DNA of 16,523 bases, from the NCBI GenBank assembly GCA_019307805.1, contig JAFDIX010000016.1, positions 1 through 16,523 on the forward strand. Reading direction: 5' to 3'. The translations under genes were made by a program, and so were the position numbers. Of this stretch, positions 6,481 to 14,229 are shown piece by piece (the stretch's first letter is position 1; the number at the start of each line of letters is the position of its first letter). The notes below the pieces were generated by a model. It had not been told where the DNA came from, ran no database searches, and was given only the letters and a program-made list of their open reading frames with translations. This DNA comes from Deltaproteobacteria bacterium (lineage in GTDB: Bacteria; Desulfobacterota; DSM-4660; Desulfatiglandales; HGW-15).

Positions 6481-8088
6481 CTACAGGATATTCAAGGAGC
6501 CAGGATTTTGCTTTACAGAAGGGAAGAGCGACCTGTCCGTATGGGGAATAAATTTTGCCGCACTGAAAAGTTCCATGAACCGCGAGTTCACATTGAGTTC
6601 TATGTAGGTCACCTGATCCTGAATCCGATACATTTCATCCCGTGCCCTTTTCGAGACCAGGGCCTGTCCTGCACCCTCGAGGCTTGTATTCCCCAGAGCC
6701 CTATAGGTTTCCAAAGGAAGGTCCGGGAGCATACCAATGGTGATGGCTGACCTGGGATCGATATAGGAGCCAAATGCACCTCCAATGTAAAAGCGCTGAA
6801 TGTCCCTGAGCGATACATTGACCATTTCCGTAATGGTGGTAAGGATTGCAAACATGGCAGCCTTTGATCTTAAAAGGGAGTCAATGTCCGCTTGACTCAG
6901 GGTGAGATCCTTTCCCGTGGCAGACGCCCCTGACGGTACCACCACAAAATGCTTCATTCCTTCTATTTCCCTGAGATGATCTCCGCATCTTGCCGGCACA
7001 AATTTCCCCCGCAGATCAATCATGCCCAACCGGTAAAGTTGTGCCACAAGGTCTATCAAGCCAGACCCGCAAATGCCCACCGGTGGGCTATTGTTAATGG
7101 TCCCCAACTTCAATTCCCCGGACTCCCGGTCTGTGGCAACCTTGTCTATGGCGCCGGGAGCCGCCATCATGCCCATGCTTGCCACCCCCCCTTCCAGGGC
7201 AGGTCCTGCAGCCCCTGCACAGGCCATGAGCCAATCCCTGTTCCCGAGGACAACCTCGGCGTTGGTCCCCACATCAACCAGCAGGGAGGTCCCCTGCCGG
7301 TGATGCATCCCCGATGACAATATTCCGGCCATGAGGTCCCCACCAAAGTAGCTCCCCACATTGGGACATACCAGGACCGGGGCGTTGGGATGGATCCCCA
7401 GGCCCAGCTCTCCGGCTCTTATGGGTTCAGGCCGGTTGATGACCGGGATATAGGGTTCCCTGCAAAGCCAGTAGGGATCCAGGCCCAGGAACAAATGGGT
7501 CATGGTCGTATTTCCTGCAACAGACATCCCCGCCACCCGGTCAAAAGAGACCCCCTGGTCTTTTACTATCTGTCCGATTTCCCTGTTGAGCCCCTGGATG
7601 AGAAGACCCTGCAAATTACACAGGCCGTCTTCTTCGGATGCCTTGTGAATTCGGGTGAGGATATCCGGACCCATTTCAAGCTGGGGATTGAGAAATGAGC
7701 GTTCACCCTTTATCCCCCCGGTGAGCAGATCCAGAAGCCGGATCGTGATCATGGAGGTACCCAGGTCAACAGCCAGGCCAAAGATCCTTGCCCCCTTTTG
7801 AGCGGGTAGAATGTCGATCAGGTGCCACAGGTGGTTGGCCCTGTAAAGCACTGCCTGAACGTCATAGCCCTCTTTTCTGAGAATACCGGGCATTTTTTTC
7901 ACCAGTGGAAAGTCAATGGCCACTTCTTCTGAATCGAGGGACTGTCGAATCTGATTGAGAAATCGATCCACATCTGCCCGGTTGTCCTCAAGACTGGGAC
8001 CCTCCATTTTGGCCTGCACCGTCCTGATCCACCCTGATGCGGCCGGCGCCTGCCCTCTTTTCTGGTTTGTTTTATCCTCGTTTCCCAT
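6481..8088 (-). CDS. RACo-type ASKHA ATPase (DUF4445), lacking a ferredoxin domain
   Basis: RACo proteins use ATP to reactivate corrinoid proteins or methyltransferases whose cobalt has been oxidised. Residues 40-100 match the linker region, the middle domain begins at GLAVDLGTS (104-112), and the C-terminal ASKHA part contains VAGNTTMTHLFLG, GGDLMAGIL (249-257), VDVGTNAEVVLGN, CAGAAGPALEGG (290-301), GICGSGLIDLVAQLY and YIGGAFGSYID. Usual RACo proteins have about 630 residues with an N-terminal [2Fe-2S] domain. This one has 535, with no cysteine before C157 and no CxxC cluster anywhere. It therefore needs an outside electron donor or has another role. The ATG at 8088 lies only six bases after a good -10 box, so the message may be leaderless; M28 at 8007 is an alternative start. 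No corrinoid methyltransferase is nearby; it heads the tmk-holB-ricT-metG run. Confidence 0.85.
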   Translation of the reverse strand: MGNEDKTNQKRGQAPAASGWIRTVQAKMEGPSLEDNRADVDRFLNQIRQSLDSEEVAIDFPLVKKMPGILRKEGYDVQAVLYRANHLWHLIDILPAQKGARIFGLAVDLGTSMITIRLLDLLTGGIKGERSFLNPQLEMGPDILTRIHKASEEDGLCNLQGLLIQGLNREIGQIVKDQGVSFDRVAGMSVAGNTTMTHLFLGLDPYWLCREPYIPVINRPEPIRAGELGLGIHPNAPVLVCPNVGSYFGGDLMAGILSSGMHHRQGTSLLVDVGTNAEVVLGNRDWLMACAGAAGPALEGGVASMGMMAAPGAIDKVATDRESGELKLGTINNSPPVGICGSGLIDLVAQLYRLGMIDLRGKFVPARCGDHLREIEGMKHFVVVPSGASATGKDLTLSQADIDSLLRSKAAMFAILTTITEMVNVSLRDIQRFYIGGAFGSYIDPRSAITIGMLPDLPLETYRALGNTSLEGAGQALVSKRARDEMYRIQDQVTYIELNVNSRFMELFSAAKFIPHTDRSLFPSVKQNPGSLNIL

Positions 8089-8094
8089 AGGTTT

Positions 8095-8123
8095 CTTATA
8101 CTTTCAAAAGGAAATTTTGTGAA
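8095..8123 (-). promoter_or_regulatory. Sigma-70-type promoter of the RACo-tmk-holB-ricT-metG run
   Basis: On the minus strand TTCACA (8118-8123) and TATAAG (8095-8100) are separated by exactly 17 bp, each one base from consensus. The RACo-like ATG starts six bases after the -10 box, so transcription would begin at or near the start codon. This is a motif call only. Confidence 0.55.
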
Positions 8124-8131
8124 ACCCAAAA

Positions 8132-8292
8132 TTGATGGTCTCGCAAATAGTCCCAAAACCGTCATGCCGGACTTGATCCCCGCTGAAGACGGGATCTTCG
8201 ACCGGCATCCAGAAGTAATTGGATTTACTGGATTCCGGCTTTCGCCGGAATGACGTTTTCAAACGATTCTCGACTTTTTACGAAGCCGTCAA
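8132..8292. repeat. Nested inverted-repeat element (MITE/REP-like), 161 bp
   Basis: Three nested symmetries fill this stretch. The outer arms 8132-8152 and 8272-8292 are reverse complements at 16 of 21 positions. The second arms, CGTCATGCCGG at 8160-8170 and CCGGAATGACG at 8245-8255, match at 10 of 11. Inside are two hairpins: ATGCCGG...CCGGCAT (about 8163-8209) enclosing GATCCC/GGGATC, and ATTCCGGC-tttc-GCCGGAAT at 8232-8251, perfect over eight pairs. There is no coding frame of note. The right arm resembles, from memory, interspersed repeats seen in deltaproteobacterial genomes. It occupies the middle of the 382-bp divergent gap and could act as a transcription insulator or be a non-autonomous mobile element. 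Confidence 0.7.
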
Positions 8293-8396
8293 ATTTCTTT
8301 CCCAAACACAATACAACTCTGCCATTCGAAGATCCCGTTTTTACAACATCCGGCACCCAGTATCTTTTCACTAATGGCGCCTCAACATATCAATAC

Positions 8397-8425
8397 TTGA
8401 CATAAATCCGCCTCGGGCGGATAAA
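8397..8425 (+). promoter_or_regulatory. Promoter of pdxA-uvrA
   Basis: A perfect TTGACA lies at 8397-8402, and GATAAA at 8420-8425 follows after 17 bp. A perfect TATAAT at 8427-8432 is also present but 24 bp from the -35 box, so it is less likely to be used with it. Most of the spacer is taken up by a GC-rich palindrome at 8406-8422. The start codon of pdxA is about 45 bp downstream. Confidence 0.6.
8406..8422. repeat. 17-bp GC-rich palindrome (copy 1)
   Basis: ATCCGCCT-C-GGGCGGAT is a near-perfect palindrome inside the spacer of the pdxA promoter. The same motif occurs at 14643-14659 with one base changed, which makes a small repeat family likely. Confidence 0.6.
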
Positions 8426-8470
8426 TTATAATGAGTATTTTAGATTTACGATCCCCAAAGGAGGTTGCGC

Positions 8471-9478
8471 GTGAAGTCTCTTCCCGTCATTGGCATTACC
8501 ATGGGTGATCCTTCCGGTGTGGGTCCTGAGATCATCGTGAAGGCCCTCAGGGACCCTTCTGTTTTCAAAACCTGCCGGCCCGTCGTATTTGGGGATCCCG
8601 GGGCCCTTTCCATGGGCATGCCTGATTTGAAGGCCGAAACCATGCACATGATCTCAGGCCCCTCTGATGCGCGTGGCAGACCAGGGGAAATAGACCTTGT
8701 GCCTGTTTCCAGGCTGGACAAACACCTGATGCTCCCGGGCCGGCCTACAACCGAGGCCGGGGATGCCATGGTGAGCTACATTACCCGGGCAGTGAAATAC
8801 GCCCGGGAAGGGGCGATTGCAGCCATGGTGACCGGCCCCATCAGCAAGGCCCTGATGCACAGGGCAGGTCATATTTTCGAGGGCCACACCCAGTTGATCG
8901 CCCACCTGACGGATTCCCATGACTATGTCATGATGTTGGCCGGGGAAAGGCTGCGGGTGGCCCTGGCAACCATCCATTGCGCCATCACGGATGTCCCTGC
9001 CTGCCTGAGCGAAGGAGCAATATATAAGACCATTACGATCACCGGAAAGGCGCTTCATGGGGATTTCGCACTGGAAAACCCTGTGATTGCAGTGACGGCG
9101 CTCAACCCGCATGCCGGGGAAGAAGGACTCTTCGGGACTGAGGAGGAGACCATTATCAAGCCTGCCGTAGAAAGGGCGAGGCGTGAAGGCTTCAGGGTGG
9201 TGGGGCCCTTGCCTGCAGACACCCTCTTCTGGAAGGCTGCTGCCGGACAATACCATGCCGTGGTGGCCATGTATCATGATCAAGGCCTGATCCCTCTGAA
9301 GCTTCTCCATTTCTCGGATGCGGTAAACATCACCCTGGGACTCCCCATCATCAGGACATCGGTGGATCATGGCACGGCATACGATATTGCCGGAAAGGGC
9401 ATTGCAGATCCTTCCAGCCTCAAAGCAGCCATCAGGATGGCCGTCATGATCGCTGAAAACAGAAAAAATGACATCTGA
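8471..9478 (+). CDS. pdxA: 4-hydroxythreonine-4-phosphate dehydrogenase
   Basis: PdxA oxidises 4-phosphohydroxy-threonine with NAD+ in the DXP-dependent route to pyridoxal phosphate. The 335-residue protein has the N-terminal ITMGDPSGVGPEI, the phosphate and metal region TGPISK followed by H139 (FEGHTQ), H214 (LNPHAGE) and H269 (MYHDQGLIPLK) as metal ligands, and the end motif TSVDHGTAYDIAGKG. The GTG at 8471 is chosen because AAAGGAGG at 8457-8464 lies six bases upstream; a TTG at 8465 would sit right on that site. Its last 11 nt overlap the start of uvrA. A PdxA2-type paralogue acting on other substrates is possible but the motifs fit standard PdxA. Confidence 0.93.
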   Translation: MKSLPVIGITMGDPSGVGPEIIVKALRDPSVFKTCRPVVFGDPGALSMGMPDLKAETMHMISGPSDARGRPGEIDLVPVSRLDKHLMLPGRPTTEAGDAMVSYITRAVKYAREGAIAAMVTGPISKALMHRAGHIFEGHTQLIAHLTDSHDYVMMLAGERLRVALATIHCAITDVPACLSEGAIYKTITITGKALHGDFALENPVIAVTALNPHAGEEGLFGTEEETIIKPAVERARREGFRVVGPLPADTLFWKAAAGQYHAVVAMYHDQGLIPLKLLHFSDAVNITLGLPIIRTSVDHGTAYDIAGKGIADPSSLKAAIRMAVMIAENRKNDI

Positions 9479-12308
9479 AAAGATAAAAATCAGGGGCGCC
9501 CGGGTTCACAACCTGAAGAACATCTCCCTGGACATACCGCGAAATGCCTTTGTGGTCATCACGGGACTGTCCGGTTCCGGAAAATCTTCCCTGGCCTTTG
9601 ACACCATCTACGCGGAAGGGCAAAGGCGGTACGTGGAATCCCTCTCTGCCTATGCCCGGCAATTCCTCGAGCAGTTGGATAAGCCCGATGTGGATGTCAT
9701 CGACGGGCTTTCTCCTGCCATCGCCATAGAACAAGGATCCTCGAGCAAAAACCCCCGCTCCACCGTGGGCACCGTGACTGAAATATATGATTACATGAGG
9801 CTCCTCTTTGCGAGGATCGGCCATCCCCACTGCCCCAAGTGCGGTCTTGAAATCACCTCCCAAACCACCCAGCAGATAGTGGATCAGATCATGGCCCTCG
9901 AAGAGGGAACCAAGGTGCAAATTTTGGCCCCCCTGATTCGAGGGAAAAAGGGCGAACATGTCCAGCTCCTGCAACGTCTTCGACGGGACGGTTTCACCAG
10001 AATCCGAGTGGACAATGACATGAGGCTGCTGGAAGAGGACATTGCCCTGGATAAAAAGAAAAGGCACGACATCTGCGTGGTGGTAGACCGTTTAGTCATT
10101 CACAAAGACATCAGACGTCGTCTCACCGACTCTATGGAACTCACCCTCAATCTGTCCGAAGGGCAGGCCCTCCTTGATGTTATGGGCATCGAGGAGCTCT
10201 TTTTCAGCCAAAAAGCGGCTTGTGACAAGTGCGGGGTCAGCATACCGGATCTCACGCCGCAGATGTTCTCTTTCAATAACCCCCAGGGCGCCTGCCCCGA
10301 ATGCAGCGGTCTCGGCACGAAGAGGTATTTCGACCCCGATCTCATCATCCCCGATCCGAGTCTGTCCCTCAGGGAAGGCGCTATTCAGCCCTGGGCCAAC
10401 CGGCATTCCGTTTATTTCCAGCAGATGCTTGATTCCCTGTGCCGGCACTATGGCATCGATATCTATTCCCCCTTCAAGAACCTTCCTAAAAAGGTACGGG
10501 AGGCCCTGCTCTATGGATCGGGAGAAGAGGAAATCAACTTCTACTATGAGAAAGATGACCGCCGCCATCACTACACCCGGCCCTTTGAGGGGGTCATTTC
10601 AAACCTGGATAGGCGCTACCGGGAGACGGACTCCTATCACGTCAGGGACGACATCGAGAACTACATGAGCATCCGCCCATGCCCTGCCTGTGGGGGCGCC
10701 AGATTAAAACCCCTCAGTCTTGGGGTAAAGGTGGAAGGAAAGTCCATCCATGAAATCACCGCCCTTTCCATTGAGAAAGCCCTGGTGTTTTTTCAACATC
10801 TGGATCTTGCCCCGAAGGAGAAGGAAATTGCGCGAAGGGTTCTCAGGGAGATTGAGGAGCGCCTGGAGTTTTTGAGAAGTGTGAGTCTTGACTACCTCTC
10901 CCTGGACCGATCCTCTTCTACACTCTCCGGCGGTGAAAGCCAAAGAATCCGGCTAGCCACACAAATCAGCTCCGGCCTGGCAGGCGTCCTCTATGTCCTG
11001 GATGAACCCAGCATCGGATTGCACCAGAGGGATCACCTGCTTCTCCTGAAAAATCTGAGACATCTGAGGGATCTTGGGAACACGGTTCTCGTCGTGGAAC
11101 ACGATTCGGAGACCATCCTGAATGCAGACCGCATCATTGACATGGGCCCCGGGGCGGGTATCAAGGGAGGCAGGATCGTTTTTGAGGGGACACCCGAACA
11201 GCTCATGGCCTCCGAGGTATCTTTAACAGGACAATACCTCTCCGGCAGGAAGTCCATCCCCGTCCCCTCCACCAGGAGAGGCAACAACAATAAACGTCTT
11301 GTCATTGAAGGGGCCTGCCACAACAATCTGAAGGATATCACCATCGACGTCCCCCTCGGGGCCCTGATATGTATCACGGGAGTCTCCGGTTCCGGGAAGA
11401 GCAGTCTCATTAATGAGACCCTGTACCCGCTACTGGCAAAAAAACTGTATCGATCCAAGATCCCTGCGGGAAAGGTGAAGGGCATCAAGGGTATGGAATA
11501 CCTCGATAAGGTCATCAACATTGATCAGAGTCCTATTGGCCGAACCCCCCGTTCCAACCCCGCCACCTACACCGGGATATTTACGCACATCAGGGACCTA
11601 TTCTCGCGGCTCCCCGATTCAAGGGTCAGGGGATACAAACCGGGCAGATTCAGCTTTAACGTCAGGGGGGGCAGGTGCGAGGCCTGCAATGGTGACGGTA
11701 TCATCAAAATTGAAATGCATTTCCTTCCCGATGTCTATGTTACCTGTGAGGCCTGCAATGGGCTCCGCTTCAATCGGGACACTTTGGAAGTGAAATATAA
11801 GGGATTTCACATTGCAAATATCCTCGATATGACCGTCAATCAGGCCCGCACATTTTTTGAAAATGTCCCTAACATTCGAAACAAGCTGCGGACCCTGGTG
11901 GATGTGGGGCTCGGCTATATCAAATTGGGGCAATCAGCCACAACCCTCTCCGGAGGCGAGGCCCAGCGGGTCAAGCTGGCCAGGGAGTTGAGCAAGAGGA
12001 GCACGGGAAGCACGCTCTATCTGCTGGATGAACCGACCACGGGACTCCACTTTGCGGATATCGAAAAACTCCTTGAGGTACTGAATCACCTGGTGGAACT
12101 CAATAACACCGTGATCGTCATAGAGCACAATCTGGATGTAATCAAGACAGCCGATTATATCATCGACCTCGGTCCGGAAGGAGGAGATGGAGGGGGATAC
12201 CTGGTTGGCGCCGGCACCCCGGAGGAAATAATAAACATCCAAGGGTCCTACACCGGGCAGTTTCTTGGCAAGCTGCTCCCTGGTATCGTGTCCAAGGTAA
12301 TTTCTTAG
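9468..12308 (+). CDS. uvrA: UvrABC excinuclease subunit A
   Basis: UvrA recognises DNA lesions as a dimer and loads UvrB in nucleotide excision repair. The 946-residue protein is full length, with two ABC modules: Walker A at 33-41 (GLSGSGKSS) and 638-646 (GVSGSGKSS), signatures LSGGESQR at 487 and LSGGEAQR at 828, and Walker B sequences VLDEPSIGL and LLDEPTTGL. The zinc modules use C252/C255/C276/C279 and C737/C740/C760/C763, and further CxxC pairs occur at 122/125 and 405/408. The ATG at 9468 lies within the end of pdxA with no clear ribosome binding site, so translation is probably coupled to pdxA. The C-terminus runs convergently toward rex with 46 bp between them. No LexA box is evident upstream. 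Confidence 0.97.
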   Translation: MTSEKIKIRGARVHNLKNISLDIPRNAFVVITGLSGSGKSSLAFDTIYAEGQRRYVESLSAYARQFLEQLDKPDVDVIDGLSPAIAIEQGSSSKNPRSTVGTVTEIYDYMRLLFARIGHPHCPKCGLEITSQTTQQIVDQIMALEEGTKVQILAPLIRGKKGEHVQLLQRLRRDGFTRIRVDNDMRLLEEDIALDKKKRHDICVVVDRLVIHKDIRRRLTDSMELTLNLSEGQALLDVMGIEELFFSQKAACDKCGVSIPDLTPQMFSFNNPQGACPECSGLGTKRYFDPDLIIPDPSLSLREGAIQPWANRHSVYFQQMLDSLCRHYGIDIYSPFKNLPKKVREALLYGSGEEEINFYYEKDDRRHHYTRPFEGVISNLDRRYRETDSYHVRDDIENYMSIRPCPACGGARLKPLSLGVKVEGKSIHEITALSIEKALVFFQHLDLAPKEKEIARRVLREIEERLEFLRSVSLDYLSLDRSSSTLSGGESQRIRLATQISSGLAGVLYVLDEPSIGLHQRDHLLLLKNLRHLRDLGNTVLVVEHDSETILNADRIIDMGPGAGIKGGRIVFEGTPEQLMASEVSLTGQYLSGRKSIPVPSTRRGNNNKRLVIEGACHNNLKDITIDVPLGALICITGVSGSGKSSLINETLYPLLAKKLYRSKIPAGKVKGIKGMEYLDKVINIDQSPIGRTPRSNPATYTGIFTHIRDLFSRLPDSRVRGYKPGRFSFNVRGGRCEACNGDGIIKIEMHFLPDVYVTCEACNGLRFNRDTLEVKYKGFHIANILDMTVNQARTFFENVPNIRNKLRTLVDVGLGYIKLGQSATTLSGGEAQRVKLARELSKRSTGSTLYLLDEPTTGLHFADIEKLLEVLNHLVELNNTVIVIEHNLDVIKTADYIIDLGPEGGDGGGYLVGAGTPEEIINIQGSYTGQFLGKLLPGIVSKVIS

Positions 12309-12354
12309 TAAAGAATCCGGGCCCAGAGGACCAGGTCTTCAATGTAAAATAAAG

Positions 12355-13005
12355 TCAGGGGACGCGGGGTTTGTCTTTCTTCCCCAGATGGTAAGCCAGA
12401 TTATCGAGATTGACCGTAAAGTCGACGTTCTCGACAAGGCAGGATTCCTGCTGCCTGATGTGAATGGGTGAACAGTTGAGGATCGCTTTGGTCCCCGCTG
12501 CGGCCAGCATGTCTGCCACGGCTTGGGCCTGTCCCGCTTGGGTGGCAATGACCCCCACCTCCACTTCCAATTCCTTTATCAGTGAGGGAATCTCCTTGAG
12601 GGCCCGAATAGTGAGGCCGTTGGTGAGTGGCGCCCCCACCTTGCCCGGGTCCGGATCAAAGGCAACCACAAACCGGTAGCCCCGCTTAGAGAAATTTTCG
12701 TGCTGGACCAGGGCCATTCCCATGTTCCCCAACCCCACGATGGCCATTCTCCATTCGCGATCAGAAACCAGTATTTTCTTGATCTCTGTCAGGAGATCCC
12801 GAACCCCGTAGCCGATGCCGCGTACCCCGAACTCACCAAAATAGGAGAGGTCTTTTCTCACCTGGGCCGGGTTGACCTTGCACAGTTCAGCCAGCTTCTC
12901 TGATGAGACCACCAGCGTTTCACTGGACAGCAACTTTTCAAGCGGACGTGAGTAGAGAGAAATCCGCTCGATGGTGGCATCAGGTATTTTGGGGTCTCTT
13001 AACAT
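12355..13005 (-). CDS. rex: Redox-sensing transcriptional repressor Rex
   Basis: Rex binds DNA when NAD+ is high and lets go when NADH rises. The 216-residue product has an N-terminal winged helix (IPDATIERISLYSRPLEKL, then VNPAQVRKDLSYFGEFG near 45-60) and a Rossmann fold with GLGNMG at 91-96, followed by AFDPDPGKVG and the family's conserved end IHIRQQ and VNLDNLAYHL. I chose the ATG at 13005 because it opens the conserved N-terminus. A longer frame from TTG at 13077 starts inside the atpE terminator and crosses the predicted operator. The ribosome binding site is poor. An operator-like sequence lies 20 bp upstream, which suggests self-regulation. The gene follows atpE on the same strand. 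Confidence 0.94.
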   Translation of the reverse strand: MLRDPKIPDATIERISLYSRPLEKLLSSETLVVSSEKLAELCKVNPAQVRKDLSYFGEFGVRGIGYGVRDLLTEIKKILVSDREWRMAIVGLGNMGMALVQHENFSKRGYRFVVAFDPDPGKVGAPLTNGLTIRALKEIPSLIKELEVEVGVIATQAGQAQAVADMLAAAGTKAILNCSPIHIRQQESCLVENVDFTVNLDNLAYHLGKKDKPRVP

Positions 13006-13024
13006 ATTGAAAACGCGTAAAAGA

Positions 13025-13042
13025 TTGTGAATTATTGCACAT
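13025..13042 (-). promoter_or_regulatory. Candidate Rex operator upstream of rex
   Basis: TTGTGAATTATTGCACAT matches the known Rex palindrome TTGTGAA-N4-TTCACAA with a perfect first half and five of seven bases in the second. It sits 20 bp before the rex start codon and just past the atp terminator, the place expected for autoregulation. Confidence 0.65.
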
Positions 13043-13051
13043 AGAGAGGGG

Positions 13052-13086
13052 AAAAAAGAGGACCTTCGCGTGAACAAAGATCCTCT
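13052..13086 (-). terminator. Rho-independent terminator after atpE
   Basis: On the minus strand AGAGGATC (13079-13086) pairs with GGTCCTCT (13057-13064) over eight pairs including one T-G wobble, with a 14-base loop, followed by six T's (13052-13057, the first shared with the stem). It lies 15 bp after the atpE stop and separates the atp genes from rex. Confidence 0.75.
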
Positions 13087-13100
13087 TTTATATGTTACGA

Positions 13101-13466
13101 TTACCCTCCAATAGCCTTAGTTACGGCATCCAGGCTGGGGATCTTGAATACCATGAGCAAACAGATCAGCAGGGCATAGATACAGAGAGACTCAATCAGT
13201 GCCAGACCAATGATCATGGTGGTCATGATTTTTCCCCCGGCCTCGGGATTTCTTGCTGTTCCCTGGAGCGCACCGTTAATGGCATTTCCCATGCCGAGAC
13301 CGGTCCCCAGAGCAGCAACCCCAATACCAAAGCCGCAGGCCAGCGCAATGGCAAAGAAAATCCACATGCCGGCAGCCTGTGCAGAACCATCAGCGGCCAA
13401 CGCCATAGAGGCCATTCCCAAAATAAGCGCTAGAGTTAAAATTCCTGTAAAACTTTTTTTCAACAT
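13101..13466 (-). CDS. atpE: ATP synthase F0 subunit c, with leader peptide
   Basis: Subunit c forms the membrane rotor ring of ATP synthase. The 121-residue protein has two transmembrane hairpin helices joined by the polar loop ARNPEA (71-76), and the ion-carrying carboxylate E92 in the second helix (LALIESLCIYALL). The helix-1 glutamine used by sodium-type rings is replaced by methionine (GLGMGNA), so proton coupling is more likely. An extra N-terminal stretch of about 25 residues, basic then hydrophobic and ending MALAAD, looks like a cleavable leader. The ATG at 13466 follows GAAGGGAGG at good spacing; a longer frame from 13613 would overlap atpB and is not supported. It lies 73 bp after atpB and is followed by a terminator. 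Confidence 0.94.
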   Translation of the reverse strand: MLKKSFTGILTLALILGMASMALAADGSAQAAGMWIFFAIALACGFGIGVAALGTGLGMGNAINGALQGTARNPEAGGKIMTTMIIGLALIESLCIYALLICLLMVFKIPSLDAVTKAIGG

Positions 13467-13539
13467 TCTAACCTCCCTTCTTCTGTGATGTGGTTGCCTT
13501 CTTCCCAAAAAGCGACCCATTGGTTGGGTTATTGCTTCA

Positions 13540-14229
13540 TTAATGTGCTTCTTCCATGGCGCCGGCAAAATAGACAATGGAGAGAAGCATGAAAACGACT
13601 GCCTGAATAACACTCACCAGTATCCCCAAAAAGAGAATAGGCAGCGGCGCCAGATAAAGACCGGCCAGAGCAAAGAAGATACCGAGGACCTTCTCTTTGC
13701 CGAAAATGTTTCCAAAAAGCCGTATGCTCAGGGACATCACCCGGGCGAAGTGCCCGATGAGCTCAATGACGAACATCAGGGGGGCCATAGGCCAAACAGG
13801 GCCCATGAAGTGCTTGAAGTATTTTGCCCCGTGAAACTTGAAACCGATGTAGTGTGTCAGAATAAAGACGCAGATGGCCATGGAGGCCGTGGTGTTTAAA
13901 TTGGCCGTTGGTGAAAAAAAGCCGGGGACCAACCCAAGCAGGTTTGAAAGCAGGATATAAAGAAAGATTGTCGCGATAAAGGGGAAAAACGCCTTTCCCT
14001 CGGGTCCCGTGATTTCCACCATGAAATTTTCGAGCCCTCCGACTACCAGTTCCAGAATGTTCTGACCCTTTCTTGGAATCATCTGGATTCCCTTGGCAAG
14101 TAAGAAGGCTCCCACAATCAGGATGGTCATGACCAACCATGAGTGAAGGAGGTGGGAATTCTGGTGGGCCCAGTGCCCGAACCCCAGTGCACTGAAGATC
14201 TCGACCAAGAAATAGTAATGGTGCTCCAT
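13540..14229 (-). CDS. atpB: ATP synthase F0 subunit a
   Basis: Subunit a is the membrane stator that provides the proton half-channels beside the c-ring. The 229-residue protein has five or six hydrophobic segments, the stretch SNLLGLVPGFFSPTANLN (95-112), and the essential arginine R170 in MSLSIRLFGNIFG, preceded by VIELIGHFAR. The C-terminal helix pair follows to a short acidic tail. The ATG at 14229 directly abuts the atpI stop codon, with GGGGAG about nine bases upstream inside atpI, so the two are translationally linked. Full length and intact. Subunits b, delta and F1 genes are not in the window, consistent with the split F0/F1 operons seen in many deltaproteobacteria. Confidence 0.95.
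   Translation of the reverse strand: MEHHYYFLVEIFSALGFGHWAHQNSHLLHSWLVMTILIVGAFLLAKGIQMIPRKGQNILELVVGGLENFMVEITGPEGKAFFPFIATIFLYILLSNLLGLVPGFFSPTANLNTTASMAICVFILTHYIGFKFHGAKYFKHFMGPVWPMAPLMFVIELIGHFARVMSLSIRLFGNIFGKEKVLGIFFALAGLYLAPLPILFLGILVSVIQAVVFMLLSIVYFAGAMEEAH

Noticed and set aside
8654..9370. A 238-codon minus-strand frame antisense to pdxA
   Set aside because: It is a shadow of the PdxA reading frame; the plus-strand protein has all expected catalytic motifs.
12309..12354. Bidirectional terminator between convergent uvrA and rex
   Set aside because: Only short self-complementary bits (such as GGGCCC) are seen, with no stable stem plus T-run in either direction.
13006..13077. N-terminal extension of Rex from a TTG at 13077
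   Set aside because: It begins inside the atpE terminator, crosses the predicted Rex operator, and adds residues absent from the Rex family; the ATG at 13005 opens the conserved N-terminus.
13467..13613. Extension of atpE to 13613, overlapping atpB
   Set aside because: A strong GAAGGGAGG site precedes the ATG at 13466, and the extension is polar and unlike any c subunit.
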